Below, one piece after another: positions 1-11,590 of a DNA stretch of 64,000 nt. The stretch's first letter is position 1. Each line of letters starts with the position of its first letter. A program made the translations under genes and the position numbers. The notes under the pieces are model-generated. The model was not told the origin of the DNA. It ran no database searches and worked only from the letters and a program-made list of their open reading frames with translations. Source of the stretch: Acholoe squamosa (Eukaryota; Annelida; Polychaeta; Phyllodocida; Polynoidae); assembly GCA_949317995.1 (NCBI GenBank), contig OX439035.1, forward strand, positions 6,199,227 through 6,263,226. Reading direction: 5' to 3'.

Positions 1-655
1 ATGCCCAAATCCAGTTTACCACTGGTACCTGCTGTAAGCTATTGCTCCCACTATGACTGTACTTCTTAATATCCACCAACAGAGTCATTGCCCCTCACAC
101 CCACCCTTCCCTTGAAATATCACACCACCCCGGGTCACTGCACGTTTATACCCTTATTTAATCGGCGCCATTTAACCATCCATCCTCAATGCCTCGGTGA
201 CTGGGTCAGGGTCACACAGAATGAACTTGAGAGAGATATGATTGGAGAAGACATTTTGTGAGAAGGTATGTGATGGATATTTTTGTGTTCATGTTTAAGA
301 AGTAGTAATCTATCTGTGTTGTCATTAAGATAACAAGCAATGACGACATACAAACTAATTTAAGGGAGGCATGAGATGCCAAGATTGAAATATGCATTAA
401 AAACCTTGACTAGGCACCATGAGGATACATTTTGTCATTAGCAAATTCTTAAGATCAGCAAAAAATAATACCCACAAGGAATATTTTTAGGTCTTACAGA
501 AAAGTAGTGAAAGGTCATAATACAGCATTAAGGAGTCAGTCCCTTTCTCATGTACTACAGTATGGCACCTGTAATACCTCTTTCTCACACAGAGTAAAAT
601 ACCAGGTCTGTAATGAGAGAAGGTTTGCTGATTTAATCTGAATTGCAGGGAATCA

Positions 656-766
<111 letters not shown>

Positions 767-779
767 GCTAATAGATCAT

Positions 780-878
780 GGATGTTGGAGCCCTAGGGGA
801 GTCTATGCTGGATATACCCGAGCCGCGGAGCGGCGAGGGTATATCCAGCATAGACTCCCCGTGGGCTCCAACATCCAT
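780..878. repeat. Near-perfect terminal hairpin of compound element
   Basis: Two arms of about 40 bp ('ggatgttggagccc' against 'gggctccaacatcc', and 'gtctatgctggatatac' against 'gtatatccagcatagac') surround a GC-rich tip reading 'cgagccgcggagcggcgag', itself palindromic. In the other copy of the element (46345-46395) this hairpin is degraded. Confidence 0.9.
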
Positions 879-1520
879 GAACTAATAGGTTTATACCACC
901 ATTTCCTCCATTTTGTATTAATTTCTTACCTGATATCCACAGAATATAGCCACGAGAAGGCATTTTGTAAGTGCAAGCGACACGGCCCGTGTCCGCTCTG
1001 CGCGAAGCCATTATTTTTGTTCCTTGCCGGGACAGGTACCGCCGTGTTTACAGTCACTTTTCGTATGGAATCCAACCATGACAAGTTTTCAAATTAAAAC
1101 ATATACATCCTTAGATAGTCTAGATGATCCCTCCATGCGTATTATGTCCAATATATTCAAAATAAAGGAGAATCCATTGATTTTCCCATCGTAAGCGAGT
1201 CGCGGTCTGCCATTCCCACCCGCCTCCTTGTTCGGCGAAAGTGTGTCAGTGGCCCGGATGTGGATATAGGTCATCCGCTCGTCGTGCAAGGAAGACGCCG
1301 AAAACTTCGGACCGTGTTGGAAAATCAATGGATTCTTATTTATATTGAAGAAAATGGAGACAATTAGCACGCATTCCTCGTCTATGGATCGAATACTTCT
1401 TGGGATTATAATATTATAACATGTCATGGTTGGATTCCATACGAAAAGTGAGTGTGAACATTCGGTACCTCTCCGGTCAAGGTCTTATTTATATTCGCAT
1501 TTGATTTCATTACCGTTCAG

Positions 1521-1582
1521 TGTGGCGCTATGGCTAAGGCCTTCGCCTACCACCACTGCGGCCGGGGTTCAATCCTCATACG
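1521..1582 (+). other. tRNA-like pol III promoter block inside foldback element
   Basis: Contains an A-box-like 'tggctaaggc' (1531-1540) and a B-box-like 'ggttcaatcc' (1566-1575), 35 bp apart as in tRNAs. It cannot be folded into a proper cloverleaf, so it is not a functional tRNA gene. The matching segment at about 45585-45640 on the minus strand has a weaker B-box. It suggests that the element captured, or was built around, a tRNA-derived SINE head. Confidence 0.6.
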
Positions 1583-2570
1583 AGTTGGGACGATTTTTCA
1601 CATTGAAACAATGGCGAGACCAAATTTCTATGTCCGCCAGCGTCTCCAAAAATATTCTAAGTCCAACTTGACCTCGAAAAAGTATATACCAAAAATTTCA
1701 AAAATGCACAAGTGTGGTATATGCAGAATAATGCACGGCTAAACTGCATATAAACCCACCGGAAGTTCCGAAATCGTGGTATAAATATATGTGTGTGTGC
1801 ACATTCCCCTGAGGTAAACAGCTTACTGGCAGTAGCATCTGCTGTGGCGCTTTTCTGTTGTAATTTGACCTCTCGGGAGGGTCTTGCCAAAAGAAAACGA
1901 GGAAGGACCTCTTAACCTTTTTTCAGGTATTACTGATAGAAACGTAAATGGGATTTCGTTTACATAGTATTGCCAAATAACCACTTAGCAAAGGGATATA
2001 AAGAACATAGAGAATGGAGAAATCACACCACTACCATATGCTGTATATATATATATATGTCTCATATATATGGTTGTTTTTATTTAATTGTCCATACAGA
2101 TTCTTTGAATACCGTCAGCACACATTCAGTTTTAAGTAGCCATGCATGTTTTACTTCCTGAACTGACAAGAATACTTTTAACAACACGAAAACATGCACG
2201 TTTTTATTTTTTTGGTTCGCGTTTGTCTTTGGGCAAGACCCTCCAGGGGAATAAGACAAAAATGGCATGTCAGTGTAACATCGGTATGGATGAGTTTTGG
2301 TGCATTGGGAACAAGGTGTTTAAATCAATGCCCCCCTTATTGCCTGCAGTGCTACGACTAGTCTACTCATAATATGTAGGATCACACAGAGGCGAATCTA
2401 GGGGAAGCAACACTGATGCATATTACTGAGCAAGTGGTATATGTAGACAGGGGTTATAAGCAGGCCAAGGTACCAATATAGACAGAGGGTATTAGCTAGT
2501 TAGGAGGCCATGGTAGCAGATATTGGTGTGTAAGTAGTAGGGTGTGGGTAGAATGTCTAGAGCCTTTTTC

Positions 2571-3010
2571 TCTAGGCCATGTGACACTTGGTCACATAAC
2601 TACTGCCTAGCCACATCATAAATGTCCAGGAGCTTGGGACGGATGGAAAGGACTGGGTAGTGGGAGTCGTCCAGTCCTGGAGGGTGTTGCTCCTATAGTA
2701 AAAGGAAGAGCTGGCTAAAAATGCCCTTGTTTCCAGTCCTTTCTTTTCATGTAGCTATAACTTGTCCCTTTTGTTGCTCACAAGTGGTCTTTCAAGTACG
2801 GTGCGAAAAAAGAGGAATTTCAGCAGGTACCTAGTTGGGAGAACTCAGTCAGTATAATAAACCATAGAGCATCTGACATGAGTAGGTACCTGGTACTGCA
2901 GCTCTCTCTATTTTAAACAAGGCAGGTGACTTTTCAGACGTATGTGGTGAGTGCAAGTTGAATGGTGAAGCAGTGCACAACTTGTTTAGAAAAGAGGGCA
3001 CATACTCACA
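2571..3010 (+). repeat. Dispersed repeat family D, copy 1
   Basis: Begins with 'ctaggccatgtgacactt'. Positions 2680-3005 match 43560-43893 on the opposite strand over about 330 bp at roughly 90% identity. Related, more decayed pieces lie at 3296-3480, 4340-4400, 6640-6740 and 14136-14290. Just upstream, 'cagaggcgaatctaggg' near 2389 resembles the 'CAGnGGCGnATC' ends seen on hAT-type elements. No protein is encoded. It is an interspersed repeat of unassigned class. Confidence 0.65.
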
Positions 3011-4852
3011 GCTCTTTTTACAATAGGAGCCAGGTATAATTATGAGTATGTAGCGTGGTGTGGAAAGGGGTGTTGGAACAGGGGCCGTGGGGGGCCATGT
3101 GGGGCCATGCTCCCCCCCTTACAAAAGAGGAATATGGCCTCACACCCTGTGCCACCCCCATCCCCAAAATTGGAAACCAGTAAAAACTTACAAAACTGTA
3201 CACAAACTCTCAAATGCCTCATTTGCAATGCTCAGAATTGCCAATGTGCCCCGTCCCCCAAGAGTAAAATTGCTCCAACAACCCATGTGGGTGGAGAGGC
3301 TCTCTAGGTGACACTTGGACAACTACTGCCCGATCTCATTATATTGCCGAGTGCCAAGGAGTAGGACAGAGGAGGTAGTAAATGCCAATCAGCTTCCTCC
3401 AGGTCAGTCCTACCCTGCCTAGATAGAACCATATAACAGCTACCTGTGAGGTGATGGGGACAGTGGGGAGAGGATTATCCCTCTTAAAGAGGAAATAATT
3501 TGGTTGGATATTTAGAAGGGAAGTAAACCAGAGAAGTTACCTGTTTCTTGGAGCACACGAGGGTCTGTAGGCTATATCACACTTGACTTGGTAACCACAT
3601 TATCCACATTATCTCATTACATGGGCCAGGAACTTGGGTCGTGAGCAGTTCTTAATAGTGGTTAGGAGGCACTGAAGGCTCATTAAGTGATCACTGATGG
3701 TGAGATCTTGAATTGCCCATAAAATCAGAGCTTACACCCATGATAGTTGATTTATGACTTCAGAGAAACAATGTCAGGTACCTTTGCCTATTTTGTGCCT
3801 TTGGTCAAGCGACATGTCTTATCATGTCCTATTTTATAATATGTGATATTCCCATGTCTAGGTGAATGGGAATAGTACTGTGCCCCTGCAGTAAGAACAT
3901 CTGACATCAGGTGGCTTCATCAAGCCCCTATTCCACGTTCTGCTAATGTGACATGTCTCCAGCTGGAGAAGCTGTAGTTATTTTGTCATTCTGCTGATTA
4001 TGCATCTTTTGCAGACCCAATGCTAATCACCCAAAAAATGCCATGAGTAGCTTACCTCCCTCTCAAACTGACCATTATGTCATAAAGGGCGGAATCAGAA
4101 AATTGAATGGCCTAGAAACCTTACTAGGTTTGAATGCTGAGTAAAAGTATCATCCATAACAAGATGAGATTGTATGGATGATTGACCCTCTAGTGTCAAT
4201 TTGAATCAATTTCATTCATATATAACCCTTATTTGGGGCAAAGGCGTGAAATATGATACTCTGCAGGAGCAGGCATGGGCCAGCATGTCAAGCAAGAGAC
4301 AGAAAGTGACAGAGAGAGTCCTTCAGGTGGGTAGAAAGACTATACAGCCTCCTTCTCTAAGCTATGTGACTACTGTCTAGCCTCATCACTATTGATCAAT
4401 ACTGCAAGAATGGTTGACTTTTCAGAGAAGCTGTTGATAAAGTGTTTGGACCTTTCTTAAGGAAGTCTATTGAGAATGCAAACTTTCCTTGTCATGCCTG
4501 CCATTTTATATCCATTATTTGAAATATAATTGTCTTGTAACCTCTATTTTTTCTACCTTTTGGATGTAATTTGTTTTCTTGTTTCCTGTATATATGCTTG
4601 TGCCTACTCCTATACCATGCAGCCTGTCTACAGGCCCCGTGGACAGTACATGAACTGTCACAAGGCTAATATCGGCAGATTGTATGTGCTGTTATTATAT
4701 CATAGATTGAGTCCTAGAAATCTGAGGTTAGGGTGAACCATATATACATGCTTCAAAAGGGTTTTCTTCTTGTGTGGCTGTATAAAGTCATTATTTGCAT
4801 TATATGACATGTTTACTGATATATAGTACCAGCGGTAATGAGTATGTGAGTA
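3011..4852. other. No gene seen; decayed repeats
   Basis: U1-specific stretch between blocks c and e. 3030-3320 is a C-rich segment whose later part ('ttgcaatgctcagaattg') is echoed at 14520-14570. 3296-3480 and 4340-4400 are further family D pieces. The remainder has short chance reading frames only. Confidence 0.6.
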
Positions 4853-5302
4853 TATAGATAGAACTAAACGACCGTGGTGTACGCGGTGGCCGATCACCAT
4901 GAGGGGGGTCTCCCCCGAGGGGTGGATCAGCCACGAGGACACCTTGGGAGTTTAGTTCTATATTTATTTTATGTTTTTAGAGGTTTAAATAAGGAAAAAT
5001 TATCAAAATCCGGTACCGTAGTTCCCCGTACAAGCGCCGGTCTGCCATTTTGAATGTTAACATGCACCCAGAACGAGGCTGCAGTGGTGGATCAGCCGCC
5101 GTGGTGGATCGGCACACGTGGATCGGCACACGGATCAGCACATGTTACGCCACTGTGGGTGTGGCGATCGGCGAAATAACATGTGCTGAAATAACGTGTG
5201 CTGATCCACCACGGCGGCCGATCCACCACTGCAGCCTTGTTCTGGGTGCATGTAAACATTCAAAATAGAGATCTCTATGGGAAGAAGTTATTCACATAAA
5301 AT
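4853..5302 (+). mobile_element. Multi-hairpin element family H, copy 1
   Basis: Contains a first hairpin (arms 'atagaactaaac' and 'gtttagttctat', about 4859-4963), then a linker with 'gccattttgaatgt', then a second long hairpin (about 5078-5240; arms share 'gctgcagtggtgga' and its complement). The 3' end is 'gttattcacataaaataa'. Copies lie at 11262-11590 (+) and 22570-22921 (-). The inner hairpin is longest here and is reduced in the other two. Non-coding. Length and hairpin content suggest a nonautonomous DNA element. Confidence 0.8.
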
Positions 5303-5393
5303 AAAAATCTTTTGTACTGTGATCACTGGGACTCTTATGCAGCTTGGCTGCTAACATTTATAGATATTGGAAAACACTGCCTGTACGAAATAA

Positions 5394-6038
5394 CAGGTTC
5401 AGGACTAACCTGTTTCTTAGTACGCCCTAAGATTGAATGATAGTCCCTGGATCATGGGGTGTACTAAGAACTTAGTACACTGTTTTATCATCAAAGTTCT
5501 CTAACTTTTTCATCAAAATACTTAATTCAAAAGTCACCTGAAGTACATGGGGACTATATTTTAAATATGCACTTTTTTACAGAACTAAAATCAGAATATT
5601 CTCTGAGAAATGGCTATATGTATAAATTTCCCCTTAGTCCTGGTAAAGTAAAACCTATTTGCTAATTTTTTGTTAAATTTGCTAATAAATATGAACCCAC
5701 AAGAATAGATAAATGCCTACAAAATGACGTTTTCATTTTACCCAAGTGTTGTTTAATAAGGGAGTAAATTTATCATTTAATGTAAATGTAAGTACAAAAT
5801 AGTGGAGTGGTTTCACCATCCCACCTTTGACCCAAATAATGTATGCACAGGTAGGTGTCATGGTCCAGTGACCAAGGCTCTGATTGGCCCATACACCTGC
5901 AGAGGTGAGTGTCCTGGTCCAGTGCACACACAAGTGTACTAAGATCCCAGTACATCCTAAGACTGTGCATGGTATCAGAATCTTAGTACAGACTAAAATC
6001 AGACACTTGTACTATGATCCTGGTGTGTCCTAACAAGA
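5394..6038 (+). mobile_element. TIR element family T, copy 1
   Basis: The left end 'caggttcaggactaacc' and the right end 'ggtgtgtcctaacaag' are imperfect inverted repeats, and 'cttagtac' motifs lie just inside both ends. A second copy lies at 21344-21689 in the other orientation and lacks the middle part. About 5640-5930 here therefore looks like a later insertion or a segment lost from the other copy. No coding sequence. Confidence 0.7.
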
Positions 6039-6301
6039 TATCCCTGTCTCCAACCTGAATAAGTTCTTATCTTAGCTATCAGTCTCAGGACAGTAGTCAA
6101 ACTTATTATTGTATTACATATTTCATTATCAAATCACCCAGTGTCTAATTCCACGTATTTCATTATATTGTGGCACAGATGCCTAAAGTCTTTTGGCTTG
6201 ACTTATCAAGTAGAAGACACTGTCTGTAGATTACTGGTCGTTTCCAAATTACGAACATATTGCTCACTGTGATATGGATATTGTTATCAAGTAAGCATCA
6301 G

Positions 6302-6368
6302 TAAGGGGGGGGGCGCCCTCCTTTTGGGCCGCGCCCCCTCCATTTCCAAATCCTGGATCCGCCACTGA
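6302..6368 (-). mobile_element. DNA-transposon end fragment (GGCGGATCC type)
   Basis: On the minus strand it begins 'cagtggcggatccaggat' and continues into a G-rich run. This start is widespread at the ends of hAT-like and other animal transposons. The other end is not found, so this is a truncated relic. Class assignment rests on memory of the motif. Confidence 0.5.
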
Positions 6369-7233
6369 CATGCTATATGCTTTGCTAATGTATTTAAGTT
6401 GACGTATAAGAATGTATGACAGAATATGACCGCTTCTGGAATTGCAAAAGTAAGATTCCTCATGGCTAAGATGTAATAAAATCTTGAAAATAAAAATTAA
6501 TTAGAAAATTGTGAATCCTCGAAGTAAGTCATTTCCACATGTGGTCACAATAATCAAAGTTATTAGCATTCCACCAAAAATTGACCTAAACACAACTTTA
6601 TTCATGAAAATGTCCCCCTTTCTTGCCACATGGATCTATAGAGTCCATGGGCTTGGGTGCGGATGGGAAGGAGGGGGCAATGAGAGGGAATCCTCCAAGG
6701 CAGGTTTAAGTATGTTTATACTAACTCTACTGTGGCTAGGGTCTTAGATAGGGATACAGGGGGGCTTGCACCCCACCATCTATTTTAATATGTGCCGCAA
6801 TCAAACAAAAAAGAAAATAGAAAACCACTACCCCTGTTCACAAACTCCCTAACACAGTCAAAGTACAGAGCCACAAAGGGAAACATCATGTCAACTTTTG
6901 CCATGTTGACATGCTTGGACATGACGGGTAAAGAGGCCCTTCTGACAAATTCTTTTAAGGGGAAGAGGCAGTATTTGTACTAAATAGTTGAAACATATCA
7001 TTATCCATCCTACAATACAGTTTTGAGTGTATTTTGAGCATAATTAATTGAGCTTGACAATAATGTTGTATGAGGCCAATGGTGACAGTCGACATTTGCT
7101 TGGGCAGTTTATGATGTTTCTCTCTAGCTTTGTCACTATAGATGAGCAAATGTTGATGGTCAACATTTGCGTGGGCAAAAATAGACATGTCCCCTGTAGC
7201 TGAATAGTAATGTTTACCCAGAGCCGTCATTCA

Positions 7234-7519
7234 CACTGAAAACATGGAAGATCTGAAACTAGTCAGCGGTGACCACTTTAGGTCCTCAAGTTGATGATAC
7301 CTAAAACTACAACTTTAGGTAGTCAAAATGACGACTTTAGGTCGTCATCCTGACAACCTGAGTCATCAGTATGACAATACTGACAGTACAGAGTCGTCAT
7401 CCTGATGACTCAGGTCGTCAGGATGATGACTTAAAGTCGTCATTTTGACTACCTAAAGTTGTAGTTTTAGGTATCGTCAACTTGAGGAACTAAAGTGGTC
7501 ACCTTCCATGTTTTCAGTG
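7234..7519. mobile_element. 286-bp near-perfect palindrome element, copy 1
   Basis: Begins 'cactgaaaacatggaag' and ends with its complement 'cttccatgttttcagtg'. Almost the whole length folds back. The interior is rich in 'gtcgtca' and 'tgacgac' words. A decayed copy with the same left end starts at 48454 but lacks most of the right arm. Typical of a foldback MITE; the target duplication is unclear. Confidence 0.85.
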
Positions 7520-7809
7520 CATATTATTACAGGCTATCCCAAATTTCAACAGACTAAAAGCACCTTACATGAAAGTGAAGCTGATATTGTTTTCAATGGC
7601 CACGAATATATTGTATGTGAGATTTTAAGGGGGGGCATAGGTATGATTGTCAAATAAATAAATGCATGCCCATAAGCCGCCTATTCAATCATAAATTGAT
7701 GTAGGAAAATTGTCTTTTTGTGGATTTTCAAATTGTCGAGGCTGACACGGATCATAGCATTTTATGCAATAATCTCTAGAATGTGTGTTTAAGAATGGCT
7801 CCCTGAGCC

Positions 7810-7996
7810 ACATAATGGAGCTGTGTTTGCCTTGTCACAGCCGCTTACTACCCTTCAACCACACCCTACATTCCCCAAGGTCCTGTCAGAAACTATATTG
7901 TTAGTGTCTCCTTGTCATTTTACCTTGTCTGCAAGGCAGAAGGCTTTTAAGGGACAAAAGGTGAGTGTGTTCTAGTTATATGAAGACTGACAGGGC
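7810..7996 (+). other. Conserved block e (donor-like end), U1 copy
   Basis: Part of a block present five times (also 25425-25608, 37046-37210, 53949-54130, 63816-64000). It contains 'gagctgtgtttgccttgt', then 'ggtcctgtcagaaac', then 'ggcttttaagggacaa', and ends 'aaaaggtgagtgt' (about 7958-7970), a strong 5' splice-donor consensus. Between 'ccccaag' and the donor one frame is open here, in U3 and, with a stop, in U4 (VLSDTILLV..CHFTLS). U2 is out of register and copy B has stops. It could be a decayed coding exon or a noncoding exon. Confidence 0.45.
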
Positions 7997-8098
7997 CTAC
8001 TTAATTTGCCTTAGCCACAGCCTTCACTGTATTTTCACCACAATCCCAGACAAGATCCAGGATGAGGAAGCAAGTGTATTTTCATCAGAATTAAAATT

Positions 8099-8300
8099 AC
8101 GGAGATTCATTGCAAGGGTACCATAATGTGCATCACTGTAAATGCTTTGATATTAACTTGGCTTCACTTTATTCAGGAAAAAAGTCTTTCTCTGTACCGG
8201 TTCACAGGATTTCCTTGTTATATGGTCAATATCTACAGAGTAACACCGGATTGGAAATTATGGAGATTCATTGCCAAAACAAACCGGTGAATCTCCGCCT
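8099..8300. mobile_element. Small TIR element, about 200 bp
   Basis: 'cggagattca' at the left and 'tgaatctccg' at the right end. An extra inner 'ggagattcattg' (about 8262) pairs with the right end as a small hairpin. It lies between blocks e and f, where U2 and U3 have no such sequence. Non-coding, MITE-like. Confidence 0.55.
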
Positions 8301-9471
8301 ATTCTTACATAATTATTATTTTCACAGTGTATTGCTGCAACTCTCTTTGATTCCTTGTTCTTCCTTCACTAGTTTAAATCCACATTTCCTTTTGATACAA
8401 TAGTGAAGTCTCCTCTCCCTTTGTTTCTCTTTTCCTAATCTTGCTCTCCTATCTTCTTCCCATGTACACTTAACTCTGTCTCCCTCTCGCAAACATTAAT
8501 AATCCCGCCACATTCTCAGATGGCCTCTCTCCACCACTGCGCACTACCATTTGTAATCTGAGGTCCACTTAGTTCCCGCTTAGATCAAAAGCTGACTGGA
8601 ATGAAAGTAACCCATTCTAGGATGGGGACTTTGCACGTCTCTAGCCAGTTAGGGCTGGATGCTGCCCATTCCGAGAGATGTCTCAGGTAGACAGAATTAA
8701 GTACATAGTGGTCTAGAGGTTCATGCAGAAAGAAAGGGTGACTTTCCATAAATGAGGTTGTGGGCACATAGATTCTGGCAGAATGCATCTTACATCAGCA
8801 GGTTTGTTAGATCGTTAGCCTTCTAATAGTATACATTATATGGGTAAAGGTTCATGAGTGTGAGTGTGGAAAAGTCTACTAACATGAGTTGGGGATGGCT
8901 TGTCAGGAAGGTTAGATTTGTTTCAAATGTGGAATATCAGTATAGTTATATGAGTAAGGCACAATGAAAACATTAATTTGTAGCCTTTTTATCTTCATCG
9001 GATTCCTGGGTAAGACTCACCTGTAGGTACGACCCCTGTAGACTCAATCAGTGAATGAATAATTAAATCTATGCCCAGTGATTCTTGTATCTTAGTAAGT
9101 AGGTTACACCGTACTAGTGTCCATGAATAGCTCTCTCATCCACATGCAAACTCCTTTCTTCTTCATCATTGTAATTACAGCTTGTGCCAAGGTTCAATAA
9201 GATAGTGAATAATTAAACATGTCTCCCTTTAACTTCAGCAACAAGAGCAACAGGAAATACATGCAGCAGATTCTTTACATTTAGATTTCACTTTGACACA
9301 AAGAGCTCACCAAGCTCACAAGAACTACCAGAATAAAAGAATATTGTGTTGCAGATAAGCCCTACGAAGTTCACCACGGACTGAAGTGACTTTGGCTCTT
9401 ATTTCCTTGGTAGGATAAGATGATCTACATCAGCACCTGACTCTGAAATCTAACAATTCTTACATTTTTGA

Positions 9472-9602
9472 TATTGTAGACCATGTCAAAATACAACATT
9501 CAGCATTGCAGATCCTGATCTGACAAAGGCACTTAACACAGCTCTTTTATTTCACAGTGTCAGTACTAAGAGCACAACTCTTACTGTTTCTTTCTTCTGT
9601 AG
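9472..9602 (+). other. Conserved block k with two acceptor-like sites, U1 copy
   Basis: A T-rich tract ends 'gatattgtag' (AG 9478-9479), followed by 'catgtcaaaatacaac'. A second tract ends 'ctttcttctgtag' (AG 9601-9602). Equivalent AG pairs are 28678-28679 and 28851-28852 in U2, 32917-32918 and 33082-33083 in copy A, 38637-38638 and 38802-38803 in copy B, and a weaker pair in U3 (about 56899 and 56986-56987). A short frame beginning near 'ctgacaaag' (LTK.L) is open in all, but indels precede it. Confidence 0.4.
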
Positions 9603-9660
9603 CTCTATGTTATAGATGTAAACTCACTACCATAGAAGCTGAATAGTACATGTTCATGCC

Positions 9661-10738
9661 TCTATCCTGTATTCCCTCATTATATATATATTTTTCCTTT
9701 CATATTATGATGCCATTAGAGCAGTAATTATGATGTTGAAATGGACCAGTATGGTAATTATTTAAGTACTTTGATTGAATATACAATAGAAATAATAATC
9801 ATTATTTGTTAGGGATGAATGATCTACAGCACATTTCAAACATCAAGCATAGCAAGGTGAGATGGGTGGAATCTGAAATGGGAGGGAGTGTATCTTTCAC
9901 ATCTTTTAGCAGATTTCCTCTCTGTAAAATGGATTGCGCTGAACACCTATCACATATTGTTATTATTGTTATTCTGACAATGCTACACTTCCTGTCTTCT
10001 ACTAGGAAAACCCCAACATGGCAACTCTAATGAGATAACAAGGTATGGAGTTAAGGTATACTTCATAGTAATTATATATACCCTGGCATTTCCTCTAAAT
10101 ACTCACACTACACTGTCATCCGGGTACTGGGTAGTTTAAATACATTACCAGGGCCCCTCCCTAATTACAGGGGCGTAGGAAAAGGGGGGGCCAGGGGGGC
10201 CTGGCCCCCCCAATCATAAAGGAGGTGGGGCCTGAGTATGTCTGGGCCCCCCCCAAAATTTGCCAAGAATTCATAATAAATTGAACAAGAACCTAAAACT
10301 TTAGTAATGGGATAGGGAAAATTAATCATCGTTCACCTTTACCATTGTATTCCCTCATTATATACACATTTTTTTTGTTTCCTTTCATATTTTGATGCCA
10401 TTACGGCAGTATTCATGATAGTACTCATGATGTTGAAATGGGAGGGAGTGTATCTTTCACATCTTTTAGCAGATTTCCTCTCTGTAAAATGGATTGAGCT
10501 GAACCCCTATCACATATTGTTATTATTGTTATTCTGACAATGCTACACTTCCTGTCTTCTACTAGGAAAACCTCAACATGGCAACTCTAATGAGATAACA
10601 AGGTATGGAGTTAAGCCCCCCCCCCAATCATAAAGGAGGTGGGGCCTGAGTATGTCTGGGCCCCCCCAAAACTTGCCAAGAATTCATAATAAATTGAACA
10701 AGAACCTAAAACATTAGTAATGGGATAGGGAAAATTGG
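9661..10738 (+). repeat. Local tandem duplication of block l-m with C-rich insert
   Basis: 9677-10056 recurs at 10348-10615, and the C-rich segment 10192-10322 recurs at 10612-10738, both nearly identical. A hAT-like start 'caggggcgtagg' occurs at about 10164. The order (block m, insert, block m, insert) fits insertion of the C-rich element followed by tandem duplication of the whole. U2 and U3 carry block m once. Confidence 0.8.
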
Positions 10739-11261
10739 GGCATGGGCCTAAAATCAGATCTAACATTCATCAAAATTTACTTTTCTATACAGATTTTATG
10801 TAGGTATGTAAAGGCGCTGTTGTGTTTGATCCGACAATTCAAGGTGGTCAAGGTGGGGGCCCCCACTGGGCCCCCCCAATGAAGATTTGCTTCCTTTGCC
10901 TCTGAAATTGATTTTGCACAGTTGTGAAAATTGCCGTCGTAATAAATAGGTCTGCATAATGCATGAATGTAGCTCTGGTGAGTTACCATACATGAAAGAT
11001 TACGAGGTACCCACAAGAAATTTCTCCGCAGCTGGGTGATGAATTACAGCCGTCACAATTAATACTCCATTGGAGTAAAAAGGGCTCAATATGATCCAAG
11101 ACTTGATAATTTCATCTTGGATTAACTTCTTAAATTAAAGAGGCAGCCCACGCTCCTGTTTTTAGCTTTCCCTCGCCTGAGCCTGTAGCAGTGTGGAGGG
11201 GAATTAGCTAGATAGAGCTCTGCTATTTAGACAAGGGTTGTCTCTGTTGTTATTGCTAAGA

Positions 11262-11590
11262 AATAAATAGATAGAACTAAACGACCGTGGTGTACGAGGT
11301 GGCCGATCCACCACGAGGGGTGGATCAGCCACAGAGGACACCAGGGGAGTTTAGTTCTATATTTATTTTATGTTTTTAGAGGTTTAAATAAGGAAAAATT
11401 ATCAAAATCCAGTACCGTAGTTCCCCGTACAAGCGCCGGTCCGCCATTTTGAATGTTTACATGCACCCAGAACGAGGCTGCAGTAGTGGATCAGCCGCTG
11501 TGGTGGATCGAGACACGTTACGCCACTGGGGGTGTGGCGATCGGCTCCGCAATGCTATCTCTACGGGAAGAAGTTATTCACATAAAATAA
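11262..11590 (+). mobile_element. Multi-hairpin element family H, copy 2
   Basis: Starts 'aaataaatagatagaac' and ends 'ttcacataaaataa'. The first hairpin is intact. The second hairpin, which occupies 5078-5240 in copy 1, is mostly missing, leaving 'gctgcagtagtggatc' and a short 'gttacgccactg' remnant. Confidence 0.8.

Larger units (their letters stand above)
768..1792 (+). mobile_element. Compound foldback element with tRNA-like block, copy 1
   Basis: About 1.02 kb, matched in inverted orientation by 45372-46402 with the same part order. Parts are: a terminal hairpin (780-878); a segment shared with the other copy (880-1070); a large foldback whose arms are about 1070-1185 and 1320-1437, around a GC-richer centre; a tRNA-like segment (1521-1582); and an end at 'tcgtggtataaatatat'. 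No terminal inverted repeat joins the two outer ends. Short overlapping reading frames on both strands here come from the foldback arms and are not considered genes. Family unassigned. A hairpin near one end without TIRs is Helitron-like, but TC...CTRR termini are not shown. Confidence 0.7.

Noticed and set aside
1089-1427. 112-codon minus-strand frame, with relatives at 45623-46139
   Set aside because: It lies across the arms of the compound foldback element. Similar peptides appear on both strands because the arms are inverted copies.
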